From: JALZAH01 sp051000755
GTDB taxonomy: Bacteria > Actinomycetota > Acidimicrobiia > Acidimicrobiales > Palsa-688
Direction: 5' to 3'
Assembly (NCBI GenBank): GCA_051000755.1
Contig: JBPCNZ010000071.1
Location: 1 to 38,373, forward strand
DNA: 38,373 nucleotides
This document shows, one piece after another, positions 17,445 through 26,269 of the stretch (the first letter of the stretch is position 1; each line of letters begins with the position of its first letter). The position numbers and the translations under genes were made by a program. The notes under the pieces are model-generated. The model saw only the letters and a list, made by a program, of their open reading frames with translations. It was not told the DNA's origin and did not search any database.

Positions 17445-19019
17445 ATGCTTGAGCCCATGCGATGCAAGCGGCCCTCACTCGATCGTCGCCGGCGCCGGAA
17501 GGGCTTCACGGCCGTTGCCGGGGTGGGGACCGTCGCCCTGTCGCTGGCGGGGATGACCGCGTGCGGGTCCGGCGGCGCAGCCTCGGTCACGGGGATCCAG
17601 AAGATCAAGCATGTCATCGTGATCATGCAGGAGAACCGTTCGTTCGACAGCTACTTCGGCACGTACCCGGGCGCCGACGGGATCCCGATGAGCGGGGGCG
17701 TTCCCCAAGTCTGCTCACCTGATCCGGCCACGGGTGCCTGCGACAAGCCCTACCCCAACCATGCGGATGTCAACGGCGGCGGCCCCCACAGTCAGGTGAA
17801 TGCCACCGCGGACATGGCCGGCGGGCAGATGAACGGGTTCGTGGCCCAGGCCACCAAGGCCAAGAAGGGATGCGCCAACCCCAACGACCCGGCGTGCACA
17901 AACTCGGCGGTGCCCGACGTGATGGGCTACCACACCGGGAGCGACATCCCGAACTACTGGACCTACGCCAAGGACTTCGTGCTCCAGGACCACATGTTCG
18001 AGCCGAATGCCTCATGGAGCCTGCCCGAGCACCTCTTCCAGGTCTCGGAGTGGTCGGCCCATTGCACCCAACATGACAACCCGGCCAGCTGCACCAACGC
18101 CCTGCAGAGCCCGGGGACGCCCCCCCGAGGCGCCAACGGTGGGGTCAAGAAGAAGCGCAAGGCGGCGACCACCACCACGAGCCCCGCCGGCGCCACCGCC
18201 GGGACCGGGGCGGGCGCCAAGTCGCCGATCTACGCGTGGACGGACATGACCTACCTGATGCACAAGGACAAGGTCAGCTGGGGCTACTACGTGGTCAACG
18301 GCACCGAGCCCGATTGCGAGAACGACGCCGCCGTCACCTGCGCGCCGGTGAAGCAGAACGCCAAGACCCCCGGCATCTGGAACCCGCTGCCGTACTTCGA
18401 CACGGTGAAGGCCGACAACCAGCTCGGCAACATCCAGTCGGTCGACAACTACTACAAGTCGGCCAAGGCGGGGACGCTTCCGGCCGTTTCGTGGGTGGTG
18501 CCGTCCGGAGCCGTCAGCGAACACCCGCCGTCGGCGGTCAGCTACGGCCAGACCTATGTCACCAGCCTGATCAACGCGGCCATGGCCAGCCCGGACTGGG
18601 GTTCCACGGCCATCTTCTTGGCCTGGGACGACTGGGGCGGCTTCTACGACCACGTGAACCCGCCGGCGGTCGACGAGAACGGCTACGGCCTTCGGGTCCC
18701 GGGCATGGTGATCAGCCCCTACGCCAAGGCCGGCTACGTCGACCATCAGACGCTCAGCTTCGACGCCTACGACAAGTTCATCGAGGACGACTTCCTCCAC
18801 AGCCAGCGTCTCGATCCCCGCACCGACGGTCGCCCCGATCCGCGCCCCGACGTCCGCGAGAACGTCAAGATCCTGGGCAACGTGGCCGCCGACTTCAACT
18901 TCGCCCAGGCGCCGAGGAAGCCGGTGATGCTCCCCGTCCACCCCCAGACGACCCTCACGGGCACCCCCACGCCCAGCCAGCTTTCGCCTGCGGCCAAAGC
19001 GCCCGACGGGGACGGGTAA
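17445..19019 (+). CDS. Secreted phosphoesterase (phospholipase C / acid phosphatase family)
   Basis: Exported enzyme of the PF04185 family that hydrolyses phosphate esters outside the cell; the substrate cannot be told from sequence. The ATG at 17445 has GGAGG 7 bases upstream and is preferred to an earlier in-frame ATG at 17415. The 524-residue product starts with a very basic stretch (DRRRRRKGF) and a hydrophobic segment ending MTAC at about residue 44, compatible with either a lipoprotein or an atypical Tat signal. The family hallmark IKHVIVIMQENRSFDSYFG is at about 56-74, and DIPNYWTYA and WDDWGGFYDHV are also present. Unusually, a Lys-rich then Thr/Ala/Gly-rich insert of about 30 residues (KKKRKAATTTT onwards) interrupts the catalytic domain near residue 240. 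Confidence 0.85.
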   Translation: MLEPMRCKRPSLDRRRRRKGFTAVAGVGTVALSLAGMTACGSGGAASVTGIQKIKHVIVIMQENRSFDSYFGTYPGADGIPMSGGVPQVCSPDPATGACDKPYPNHADVNGGGPHSQVNATADMAGGQMNGFVAQATKAKKGCANPNDPACTNSAVPDVMGYHTGSDIPNYWTYAKDFVLQDHMFEPNASWSLPEHLFQVSEWSAHCTQHDNPASCTNALQSPGTPPRGANGGVKKKRKAATTTTSPAGATAGTGAGAKSPIYAWTDMTYLMHKDKVSWGYYVVNGTEPDCENDAAVTCAPVKQNAKTPGIWNPLPYFDTVKADNQLGNIQSVDNYYKSAKAGTLPAVSWVVPSGAVSEHPPSAVSYGQTYVTSLINAAMASPDWGSTAIFLAWDDWGGFYDHVNPPAVDENGYGLRVPGMVISPYAKAGYVDHQTLSFDAYDKFIEDDFLHSQRLDPRTDGRPDPRPDVRENVKILGNVAADFNFAQAPRKPVMLPVHPQTTLTGTPTPSQLSPAAKAPDGDG

Positions 19020-19045
19020 GCGAACGGATCGGCGTTGACCGGCGC

Positions 19046-19051
19046 TAGGTT
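19046..19051 (+). promoter_or_regulatory. -10 box, leaderless start of the molybdenum hydroxylase gene
   Basis: TAGGTT ends 6 bases before the ATG at 19058, and there is no ribosome-binding site between them. This implies a promoter separate from the phosphoesterase gene that ends 38 bases upstream of the ATG. Confidence 0.5.
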
Positions 19052-19057
19052 CGGACG

Positions 19058-21472
19058 ATGAGCACCACCTCCGAACGCACGCCGTTCGTCGCCGGTTCCC
19101 TCGCCGGCAAACCCGTCCGCCGAGTGGAGGACGCCGCCTTGCTGACCGGCCGCGGCACCTACGTGGACAACCTGCGGGTGTCGGGGGAGCTGCGGGCCAC
19201 GTTCGTGCGGTCGCCGTTCGCCCACGCCGAGATCCGCTCGGTCGAGGTGGCCGCCGCGGCCCGGATGCTGGGCGTGGTCGCCGTCTACACCGCGGAGAGC
19301 CTCGCCACCCCGGGCTGGGCCGGCTTCATGCAACTCCACCCCGACGTGATCCGCCCCTCGCTCGCCGCCGGTCGGGTCAACTTCGTGGGCGACACCGTCG
19401 CCGTGGTCATCACCGAGACCGAGGCCCAGGGCGTCGACGCCGCCGAGCTGGTCGAGGTGGACTACGAACCCCTGCCGGCGGCGGTCGACATGGAGGCCGC
19501 CCTGGAGCCCGGGGCGCCCGTCCAGTTCGACAAGGTTCCCGGCAACCTGGTCGTCGGCTCCCGCGACCCGGCGGGGGCAGCGGTGCTCGACGGCGCCGAC
19601 GTGGTGGTGCGGGGCCGCTTCGAGAACCAGCGGGTGGCGGTGGCGCCCATGGAGGGCTCCGCCGTCCTGGTCGTGCCCGGCGACGGGACCGGCACCGGCC
19701 CCGAGCTCACCGTGCACCTGGCCTGCCAGATGCCCCATGGCTCGCAGGCCCAGCTGGCCGGGCTGTTCGGGATCCCCAAGGACCGCGTCCGGGTGATCGC
19801 CCCCGATGTCGGCGGAGCCTTCGGGGCCAAGCATCTCTGCGCCGAGGCCGTCGTCGCTGTCAGCGCCGCCCGGCTCCTGGGTCGGCCCGTCCGGTGGGTG
19901 GAGACCCGCTCGGAGAACATGGTCTCCATGCCCCATGGTCGCGGTCAGGTCCAGTACATCGAGTTGGGGCTCAAGCGGGACGGCACCATCGTCGGCCTCC
20001 ACTGCCGGATCGTCGGCGATGCGGGGGCATACGCCGGATTCGGCGGGATGCTCCCCGGCATGATGACCCGGATGATGGCATCGGGCGTCTACAAGATCCC
20101 CAAGATCTCCTTCGATGTGGCCGTGGCCCTGACCAACACCACCACCATGGGCGCCTACCGGGGGGCGGGTCGCCCGGAAGCGGCCGCCTTCGTCGAGCGC
20201 ATCATGGACATGGCGGCCGACGAGCTCGACATAGACCCGGTCGAGCTGCGCCGCCGGAACCTGATCCAACCGGGCGACTTCCCCTACACCACCGTGACCG
20301 GCGCCCACTACGACAGCGGTGACTACGGGGCGGCCCTGACCGAGGCCCTGCGCCTGGCCGCCTACGACGACCTTCGGGCCGAGCAGGCCTACCGCCGCCG
20401 CCATGGTGATCGCAGGCAACTCGGGATAGGCGTGGCCGTCTACGTCGAGGTCACCGGGTCCGGCGGCAGCGAGTACGCCATCGTCGAGGTCGACGACGAC
20501 GGCGGGGCCACCGTGTCGGCGGGGACGTCCGCCCACGGACAGGGCCACGCCACCGCCTTCTCCATGCTCGTCGCCGATCGGCTGAACATCCCCATGGAGC
20601 GCATCCGCTACGTCCAGTCCGACACTGCCGTCGTCGCCCGGGGAGGCGGGACCGGTGGGTCCCGGTCACTGCAGCTCGGCGGCAACGCGGTGGCCGAGAC
20701 GGCCGTGATGGTCGCGGAGCGGGGCAAGGCCCTGGCCGCCGAGATGTTCGAGGCCGCGCCCGATGACATCGTCCTCGGCGCCGACGGGAGCTTCGGCGTA
20801 GCCGGCGTGCCGGCCCGCAAGCTCAGCTGGGCCGAGGTGTCCCGGGCCGCGACCGATGCCGGCGAGCCCCTGGTGGTCGAGCACGACGGCCACCAGGACG
20901 GCCCCACCTTCCCGTTCGGAGCCCACGTGTCGGTCGTCGAGGTCGACACCGAGACCGGACTGGTCACACCGCTGCGCCACATCGCCGTCGACGACTGCGG
21001 GCGCATCCTCAACCCGCTCCTGGTCAACGGCCAGGTCCACGGCGGCCTGGCCTCGGGGATCTCCCAGGCCCTGTGGGAGCAGTTCGTCTACGACGGCGAG
21101 GGGAACCCCCTCACCGCCACCCTCGCCGACTACGGCATGCCCAGCGCCGCGGAGCTGGTCAGCTTCGAGCTGGGCCACACCGAGGTGCCCTCCCCCCTCA
21201 ACTCGATCGGGGCCAAGGGGATCGGCGAGTCGGCCACCGTCGGGTCCACGCCGGCGGTCCAAAATGCGGTCGTCGATGCCCTGAGCCATCTCGGCATCCG
21301 CCATGTCGACATCCCCTGCACCCCCGAGCGGGTGTGGCGCGCCATCACCGCCGCCCGAGCCGGACACCCAGCGCCGGCGTGGAGGGAGCCGCCGGCGGTG
21401 TTCTCGACCCTGCCGGTGTCGGAGCAGGCCGATGCCGACGCCGAGGAGGAGGCGGAGGACTTCACCCTCTGA
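19058..21472 (+). CDS. Xanthine dehydrogenase / aldehyde oxidase family molybdopterin-binding subunit
   Basis: Large, molybdenum-cofactor subunit (804 residues) of the molybdenum hydroxylase family, related to CoxL. The N-terminal alpha/beta-hammerhead (RVEDAALLTGRGTYVDNL) is at about 20-40. The active-site loop reads AYRGAGR at 366-372, the 'form II' signature, instead of AYxCSFR of true aerobic CO dehydrogenase. The catalytic glutamate is Glu724 in GAKGIGESATVG. Such subunits normally work with a FAD subunit (CoxM) and a 2Fe-2S subunit (CoxS), but neither gene flanks it here: a phosphoesterase is upstream and ligA downstream. The substrate is probably an aldehyde or N-heterocycle rather than CO. 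No signal peptide is seen. Confidence 0.9.
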   Translation: MSTTSERTPFVAGSLAGKPVRRVEDAALLTGRGTYVDNLRVSGELRATFVRSPFAHAEIRSVEVAAAARMLGVVAVYTAESLATPGWAGFMQLHPDVIRPSLAAGRVNFVGDTVAVVITETEAQGVDAAELVEVDYEPLPAAVDMEAALEPGAPVQFDKVPGNLVVGSRDPAGAAVLDGADVVVRGRFENQRVAVAPMEGSAVLVVPGDGTGTGPELTVHLACQMPHGSQAQLAGLFGIPKDRVRVIAPDVGGAFGAKHLCAEAVVAVSAARLLGRPVRWVETRSENMVSMPHGRGQVQYIELGLKRDGTIVGLHCRIVGDAGAYAGFGGMLPGMMTRMMASGVYKIPKISFDVAVALTNTTTMGAYRGAGRPEAAAFVERIMDMAADELDIDPVELRRRNLIQPGDFPYTTVTGAHYDSGDYGAALTEALRLAAYDDLRAEQAYRRRHGDRRQLGIGVAVYVEVTGSGGSEYAIVEVDDDGGATVSAGTSAHGQGHATAFSMLVADRLNIPMERIRYVQSDTAVVARGGGTGGSRSLQLGGNAVAETAVMVAERGKALAAEMFEAAPDDIVLGADGSFGVAGVPARKLSWAEVSRAATDAGEPLVVEHDGHQDGPTFPFGAHVSVVEVDTETGLVTPLRHIAVDDCGRILNPLLVNGQVHGGLASGISQALWEQFVYDGEGNPLTATLADYGMPSAAELVSFELGHTEVPSPLNSIGAKGIGESATVGSTPAVQNAVVDALSHLGIRHVDIPCTPERVWRAITAARAGHPAPAWREPPAVFSTLPVSEQADADAEEEAEDFTL

Positions 21473-21500
21473 GGGCTCTGTCGGTGTTGTCACCGACGGT

Positions 21501-21506
21501 TATCGT
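21501..21506 (+). promoter_or_regulatory. -10 box, leaderless start of ligA
   Basis: TATCGT ends 7 bases before the ATG at 21514, the exact distance at which transcription would begin on the start codon. No ribosome-binding site is present in the 7-base spacer. Confidence 0.55.
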
Positions 21507-21513
21507 CACCGGC

Positions 21514-23556
21514 ATGAGCGTCGGGTCGAGCAACGAACAAGCCGCCGCCCGGGTGGCCGAGCTGCGGGCCGCCATCGGATACCACACGCAACGGTATTTC
21601 GTCGAGGACGCCCCCGAGATCCCCGACGCCGACTTCGACGCCCTCGTGGCGGAGCTGGCCGCCATCGAAGCCGAGCACCCTGAGCTGGCCGAGGCGGACT
21701 CGCCCACCGAGCGGGTGGGGGGTGCCGTCTCGGAGCTGTTCACCCCGGTCACCCATCGCCTGCCCATGATGTCGCTGGACAAGACGACCAGCGCCGAGGA
21801 ACTGGTGGCGTGGGGCAAGCGCATGGAGCGGTACATCTCGGGTGAGGTGCACTTCGTGTGTGAGCTGAAGATCGACGGGCTGGCCATGAGCCTGCTCTAC
21901 GAACAGGGGCGCCTGACCCGGGCCGCCACCCGGGGCGACGGGGTCACCGGCGAGGACGTGACGGCCAACGTGGAGACGATCGACGTCATCCCCCACGAGT
22001 TGGCCGGGGAGGCGCCCGAGGTGGTGGAGGTCCGGGGTGAGATCTACATGGCCACCTCGGCGTTCGTACGGCTCAACGAACGGGCCTCCGCGTCCGGCGC
22101 CCGGGTCTTCGTCAACCCTCGCAACGCGGCGGCGGGTTCCCTGCGCCAGAAGGACCCGACCATCACCGCCACCCGGGAGCTCGGTTTCTGGGCTTACCAG
22201 GTCGGCGCTCTGACCGGCGCCGAAGCCTTTACCAGCCACCACCAGACCCTGACCTGGTTGACCGACGCCGGGTTCCCGGTCAACCCCAACATCCGGGTTC
22301 TCGGCACCCTCGACGAGGTCTACGGCTTCTGCCGGTCCTGGACCGAGCACCGCCACGAGCTCGACTACGAGATCGACGGGACCGTGATCAAGGTCGACGA
22401 CCTGGCCCAGCGCCGGGAGCTGGGCTCCACGTCCAAGGCACCCCGGTGGGCCATCGCCTACAAGTTCCCGCCCGAGGAGCGAACCACCCACCTCAACGGG
22501 ATCATGGTCTCCATCGGTCGCACGGGGAAGGCCACGCCGTTCGCCATGCTCGAACCGGTGGTGGTCGGCGGGGCCAAGGTGGGTTTGGCCACCTTGCACA
22601 ACGAGGACCAGGTCCGGGCCAAAGACGTCCGTCCCGGCGACACGGTGGTCGTCCGCCGGGCCGGCGACGTCATCCCCGAGGTGCGCGGCCCCGTCCTCTC
22701 GGCTCGACCTGAGGGCACCGAGCCGTGGACGTTTCCCACGGTGTGCCCATCGTGCGGCCAACCGCTCGTCCGCCTCGAAGGGGAGAGCGACACGTTCTGC
22801 GTGAACGTCGACTGCCCCGGCCAGCAGGTGCAGCGCATCTCCCACTTCGCGTCGCGGGGGGCGATGGACATCGAGCACCTGGGGGAACGCACCGTGTACC
22901 AGTTCACCAAGGCGGGCCTGCTCGGCGACGTGGCCGACATCTACCAACTCGACTTCGAGGCGGTCGGGGCGTTTGAGGGCTGGGGCCAGACGTCGATTGA
23001 CAACCTGCGCACCGCCATCGACCAGTCCCGTTCCCGTCCCCTGGCCAACCTCCTCGTCGGGTTGTCCATCCGTCACCTGGGCTCCACCGGCAGCCAGGTG
23101 CTGGCCCGGTCCATGGGCCACCTGGATCGGATCCTCGAGGCTGAGGCCGAGCCCATGGCGGCGGTGGAGGGCGTCGGGCCGGTCATCGCCGCCAGCGTCC
23201 GGCAGTTCTTCGACCTGGAGCGGAACCGGACGGTCGTGGAGCGGCTCCGGGACGCCGGCCTCAACTTCGAGGGCCCGGGCGGGCCGGCGCTGCCCCAGGT
23301 CCTCGCGGGCCGGTCGGTGGTGGTGACCGGGACCCTCGAGGGTTGGTCCCGGGAGGATGCCGAGGACGCCATCAAGGCGCGGGGCGGCAAGGCGCCGGGC
23401 AGCGTGTCGAAGAAGACGACCGCCATCGTGGCCGGCAACGAACCGGGGGCGGCCAAGTTGACCAAGGCCGAGGCGCTCGGCGTCGCCGTCCTCGACGAGG
23501 CCGCCTTCGCCGCTCTGCTCGACCACGGTCGCCTCCCCGGGGAACCAGACGGTTAG
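21514..23556 (+). CDS. ligA: NAD-dependent DNA ligase
   Basis: Seals nicks in DNA during replication and repair with NAD as AMP donor. The 680-residue protein has the full LigA order: an NAD-binding Ia domain, the adenylation domain with Lys119 in CELKIDG, an OB fold (GRTGKATPFAMLEPV), a four-cysteine zinc finger (Cys411, 414, 429, 434), helix-hairpin-helix repeats (GAFEGWGQTSIDNL to VEGVGPVIAASV) and a C-terminal BRCT domain from about residue 600 (AGRSVVVTGTLEGWSREDAE). The frame is open far upstream inside the preceding gene, but the ATG at 21514 fits the family N-terminus and sits 7 bases after a -10 box. Confidence 0.97.
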   Translation: MSVGSSNEQAAARVAELRAAIGYHTQRYFVEDAPEIPDADFDALVAELAAIEAEHPELAEADSPTERVGGAVSELFTPVTHRLPMMSLDKTTSAEELVAWGKRMERYISGEVHFVCELKIDGLAMSLLYEQGRLTRAATRGDGVTGEDVTANVETIDVIPHELAGEAPEVVEVRGEIYMATSAFVRLNERASASGARVFVNPRNAAAGSLRQKDPTITATRELGFWAYQVGALTGAEAFTSHHQTLTWLTDAGFPVNPNIRVLGTLDEVYGFCRSWTEHRHELDYEIDGTVIKVDDLAQRRELGSTSKAPRWAIAYKFPPEERTTHLNGIMVSIGRTGKATPFAMLEPVVVGGAKVGLATLHNEDQVRAKDVRPGDTVVVRRAGDVIPEVRGPVLSARPEGTEPWTFPTVCPSCGQPLVRLEGESDTFCVNVDCPGQQVQRISHFASRGAMDIEHLGERTVYQFTKAGLLGDVADIYQLDFEAVGAFEGWGQTSIDNLRTAIDQSRSRPLANLLVGLSIRHLGSTGSQVLARSMGHLDRILEAEAEPMAAVEGVGPVIAASVRQFFDLERNRTVVERLRDAGLNFEGPGGPALPQVLAGRSVVVTGTLEGWSREDAEDAIKARGGKAPGSVSKKTTAIVAGNEPGAAKLTKAEALGVAVLDEAAFAALLDHGRLPGEPDG

Positions 23557-23610
23557 AAAGGTTCGGGGCGGGGACCCGGAGCATCCGCGAGGGGTGAGGG
23601 GGCGCGCCGC

Positions 23611-23616
23611 TAGCGT
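23611..23616 (+). promoter_or_regulatory. -10 box, leaderless start of the PASTA kinase gene
   Basis: TAGCGT ends 8 bases before the GTG at 23625. The spacer has no ribosome-binding site, again pointing to a leaderless message. Confidence 0.5.
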
Positions 23617-23624
23617 CGGCGACC

Positions 23625-25610
23625 GTGGCACCCCTGCGCATCGATGAACAGGTGGGGCGTGTTCTGGAGAGCCGGTACCGTCTCACCCGCCTGCTCGGCA
23701 CCGGCGCGTCGGCGCACGTCTACGTGGCCGATGACGTCCGCCTGCGCCGGCAGGTCGCGGTCAAGGTCCTCCGGCCCGGGCTGGCCGGTGACCGGGCCTT
23801 CCTGCGGCGGTTCCGGGCCGAGGCCCAGGTCGTCGCCGCCCTCCGCCACCCCAACATCGGCCGGGTCTACGACTGGGGCGAGGACGACGGGGCCCCGTTC
23901 CTGGTCATGGAGCTGCTCGTGGGCGGCAGCCTGCGGTCCCTGCTCGACACCGGGTACCTGCTGTCGCCGGCCCAGGTCCTGCGCCTCGGCATCGAAGCGG
24001 GCAGCGCCCTCGATCACGCCCACCGACGAGGCCTGGTTCACCGCGATGTCAAGCCCGCCAACCCCATCTTCGATGACGAGGGTCACGTCAGCGTCGCCGA
24101 CTTCGGCCGGGCCCGGGCCCTGGCCGAGTCGACCTGGACCGAACCGGCCGGCGCCGTGGTCGGCACGGCCCGCTATGCCGCCCCCGAACAGGTCCGGGGC
24201 AACGCCCTTGATGCCCGCGCCGACGTCTATGCCCTGGCCCTGGTGCTGGTCGAGGCTGCCACCGGCCGGGTGCCGTTCGCCACCGACACCACCCTCGGCA
24301 CGCTCATGGCCCGGGTCGAACAACCCATGGACGTCGGCGCCGACCTGGGCCCGTTGACCCCGGTGCTGGAGGCGGCCGGCACCGTCCACCCGGCCGACCG
24401 GCTGGACGCGGCCGGCCTGGTGGACGCCCTGCGGGCTCTGGTCGACCGGGTGCCACCTCCCGCCCACCTGCCTCTGGTCGATCCCCTCGACGCGGGCCGG
24501 CCCGAGCGCGATGCCGACCCGACGGCGATCCCGGGCGGCCGCCCCGTCCTCTTCGACATGAACCGGGTGCCGGCCGCGCCACCCGACACCGGCAACGGCC
24601 TCGGTCCCGCAGCGGCGACGGCCGGCGGCACCCTCTCCGGCACCCTCTCCGGCACCCCTCGGCCCGCGCCAGCCGTTGATCCTGCTCCCGGCCACGATGG
24701 CGGCGATCCCCCTCCCCGACGCCGTTGGCGCCGTTGGCGTCGGGCGATCATCGTGGCGGTCGTTGTTGCGGTGATGGGGGCGGCGGTGGACGTCGGGCTG
24801 GCCCTCCGGCCCCAACCCACCCACCCGGTACCGGGCCTTCGGGGGGACAGCGAGATCGCGGCCCGCCAGGCCCTCCACCCCCTCCACGTCGGTCTGCGGG
24901 TCGGCAGCCAGGTCTTCGACCCGAGCGCACCGTTGGACACGGTCATCGCCCAACGGCCCTCGGCGGGCCGGATCAGCGAAGACTCCTCGGTGACCGTCAC
25001 CCTGTCCAGGGGACCACGACCCGTCGCCGTTCCGACCGTGGCCGGCAAGTCGCTGGCCGATGCCACCACCGCCCTCACCTCCGCCGATCTCAAGGTGGGT
25101 GTCGTCACCCCGGCGACCTCCCTGACCATTCTCAACGGCAGTGTCATCAGCGCCAAACCCGACCACGGGACGCTGCTGCCCGGCCAGGCCGTCGACCTGG
25201 TCGTCTCCTCCGGCAAGCCCACCGTGCCCGTCCCCGCCCTGACCGGGTCCAGCGCCGGCTCCTACTCGGGGGCTCAGGCGGCGCTCACCGCGGTCGGGCT
25301 GTTGTCGAGTGAGGGCCAGCAGTTCTCCGACGCGGTGCCGGCCGGCGAGGTCATCGGCACCAACCCCGGCCCCGGCTTCCCGGCGCCGGTGGGCAACACC
25401 GTCGTGGTCGAGGTGTCCCGGGGGCCGGACCTCGTCACCGTGCCCGCGGTCGGCGGGTCGACGGTGGCGGCGGCCAGCGCCGCCCTGAGCGCGGCGGGGT
25501 TCTCGGTCACCGGTGTGAGCGGCAACCCGACGGCGCCGGTGAGTGGAACCTCGCCGTCGGCAGGGTCCCGCGCCCATCGGGGCTCCGCGGTCCAGATCGC
25601 CACCCGTTAG
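23625..25610 (+). CDS. Ser/Thr protein kinase with PASTA domains (PknB-like)
   Basis: Transmembrane sensor kinase of 661 residues. The cytoplasmic kinase domain (about 18-280) has the Gly loop LGTGASAHV at 24-32, Lys47 in VAVKVL, catalytic Asp141 in HRDVKPAN, the DFG motif at 159-161 and YAAPEQ, so it should be active. After Asn146 the usual Ile-Leu is replaced by Pro-Ile, an uncommon change. A variable linker with a short tandem repeat (GTLSGTLSGT) leads to a basic stretch (RRRWRRWRR) and one transmembrane helix at about 375-396. Some 260 extracellular residues follow, holding about four PASTA repeats expected to bind peptidoglycan or lipid II. Unlike mycobacterial pknB it is not next to cell-division genes. 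Confidence 0.92.
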   Translation: MAPLRIDEQVGRVLESRYRLTRLLGTGASAHVYVADDVRLRRQVAVKVLRPGLAGDRAFLRRFRAEAQVVAALRHPNIGRVYDWGEDDGAPFLVMELLVGGSLRSLLDTGYLLSPAQVLRLGIEAGSALDHAHRRGLVHRDVKPANPIFDDEGHVSVADFGRARALAESTWTEPAGAVVGTARYAAPEQVRGNALDARADVYALALVLVEAATGRVPFATDTTLGTLMARVEQPMDVGADLGPLTPVLEAAGTVHPADRLDAAGLVDALRALVDRVPPPAHLPLVDPLDAGRPERDADPTAIPGGRPVLFDMNRVPAAPPDTGNGLGPAAATAGGTLSGTLSGTPRPAPAVDPAPGHDGGDPPPRRRWRRWRRAIIVAVVVAVMGAAVDVGLALRPQPTHPVPGLRGDSEIAARQALHPLHVGLRVGSQVFDPSAPLDTVIAQRPSAGRISEDSSVTVTLSRGPRPVAVPTVAGKSLADATTALTSADLKVGVVTPATSLTILNGSVISAKPDHGTLLPGQAVDLVVSSGKPTVPVPALTGSSAGSYSGAQAALTAVGLLSSEGQQFSDAVPAGEVIGTNPGPGFPAPVGNTVVVEVSRGPDLVTVPAVGGSTVAAASAALSAAGFSVTGVSGNPTAPVSGTSPSAGSRAHRGSAVQIATR

Positions 25611-25693
25611 GGCCCGGTTTGACCGGTTTGGCGGCCGATGGACCCCGGCGATCGCCCCTTCCCGGGGTCTATCGCTGACCTACACTGAGCGTG

Positions 25694-25782
25694 GCCCCCG
25701 AAGGGTTGAGGAGGGCGTCGGGTGTTGCGGTGATCCCCAGCCACCGCCGGCGCCCGTCGCCCCCCCTCAATGCTTCGGGGGC
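25694..25782. repeat. 89-base imperfect hairpin between convergent genes
   Basis: Arms at 25694-25710 and 25766-25782 pair over 10 perfect base pairs (GCCCCCGAAG with CTTCGGGGGC), then after a short mismatch over TTGAG/CTCAA. The pairing continues inward (GGGCGtCGGG with CCCGtCGCCC, then GCGGTG with CACCGC) down to a 9-base loop at 25733-25741. It lies in the 239-base gap between the kinase stop (25610) and the end of the SCP2 gene (25850). No U-tract flanks it. A TACACT hexamer (25681-25686) sits 7 bases before the hairpin. It may be a bidirectional terminator or a structured RNA; the rest of the gap shows nothing recognisable. Confidence 0.6.
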
Positions 25783-25849
25783 GCCTCCGCGTCGGCGTCA
25801 ACTTCTGGCGGGAGCCCTGGGCGGTTCCGCCGGGACGGCCGGGGAGGTC

Positions 25850-26269
25850 CTACTCGGTGATGGCGTTGATGCGTTCGGCGACCTCGCTGCCGAGCGGGTC
25901 CGCCCCGCCGACGATGCCCGCCGACTGCAGGGCCAGCAGCTTGGTGATGTCGCCATCCACCTTGATCCGACCCCCCATGAAGGCAGTCATCACCGCCTGG
26001 GGATCGCCGTCGACCAGGATGGCCCGGGCGGTGGTGTAGTCCACGGTCAGGGTCAGGTCGGCGTCGTCGAGGTGGGCCACATCGAGCTCCAGCTCACCGG
26101 CGGTGGTGTCCAGGTGGGCTTGCACGGCGCCGTCCCCGAAGGGGACGTCCTTGACGATCAGGTTCATCTTCACCGGGATGGGGATCTGAGGCGCCCGACC
26201 CTGGTACTCCGCTCGAATCTTGTGCGCTTCGCTCACCCATTCGTCGCTCAAGAACGCATACTTCGCCAC
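25850..26269 (-). CDS. SCP2 sterol-binding domain protein
   Basis: Small cytoplasmic protein of 139 residues made almost entirely of an SCP2 domain, a hydrophobic-pocket fold that binds lipids or acyl chains. Recognisable parts are the beta strands KMNLIVKDVPFGDGAVQAHLD and LTLTVDYTTARAILVDGD, and the C-terminal helix region AVMTAFMGGRIKVDGDITKLLAL, which is the best conserved piece of the family. The GTG at 26269 is chosen because GAGGGG lies 8 bases upstream on this strand; a TACGGT hexamer (26320 down to 26315) could be its -10 box. It diverges from gatC, but no link to that operon is suggested. The ligand is unknown. Confidence 0.85.
   Translation of the reverse strand: MAKYAFLSDEWVSEAHKIRAEYQGRAPQIPIPVKMNLIVKDVPFGDGAVQAHLDTTAGELELDVAHLDDADLTLTVDYTTARAILVDGDPQAVMTAFMGGRIKVDGDITKLLALQSAGIVGGADPLGSEVAERINAITE

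Noticed and set aside
24628..24657. Short 12-base tandem repeat in the kinase gene
   Set aside because: It encodes the GTLSGTLSGT linker and is ordinary low-complexity linker sequence rather than a mobile or regulatory repeat.
25694..25782. The long hairpin read as signal recognition particle RNA
   Set aside because: The size is similar, but the conserved GGAA-type loop and its asymmetric internal loop are absent; the loop here is ATCCCCAGC.
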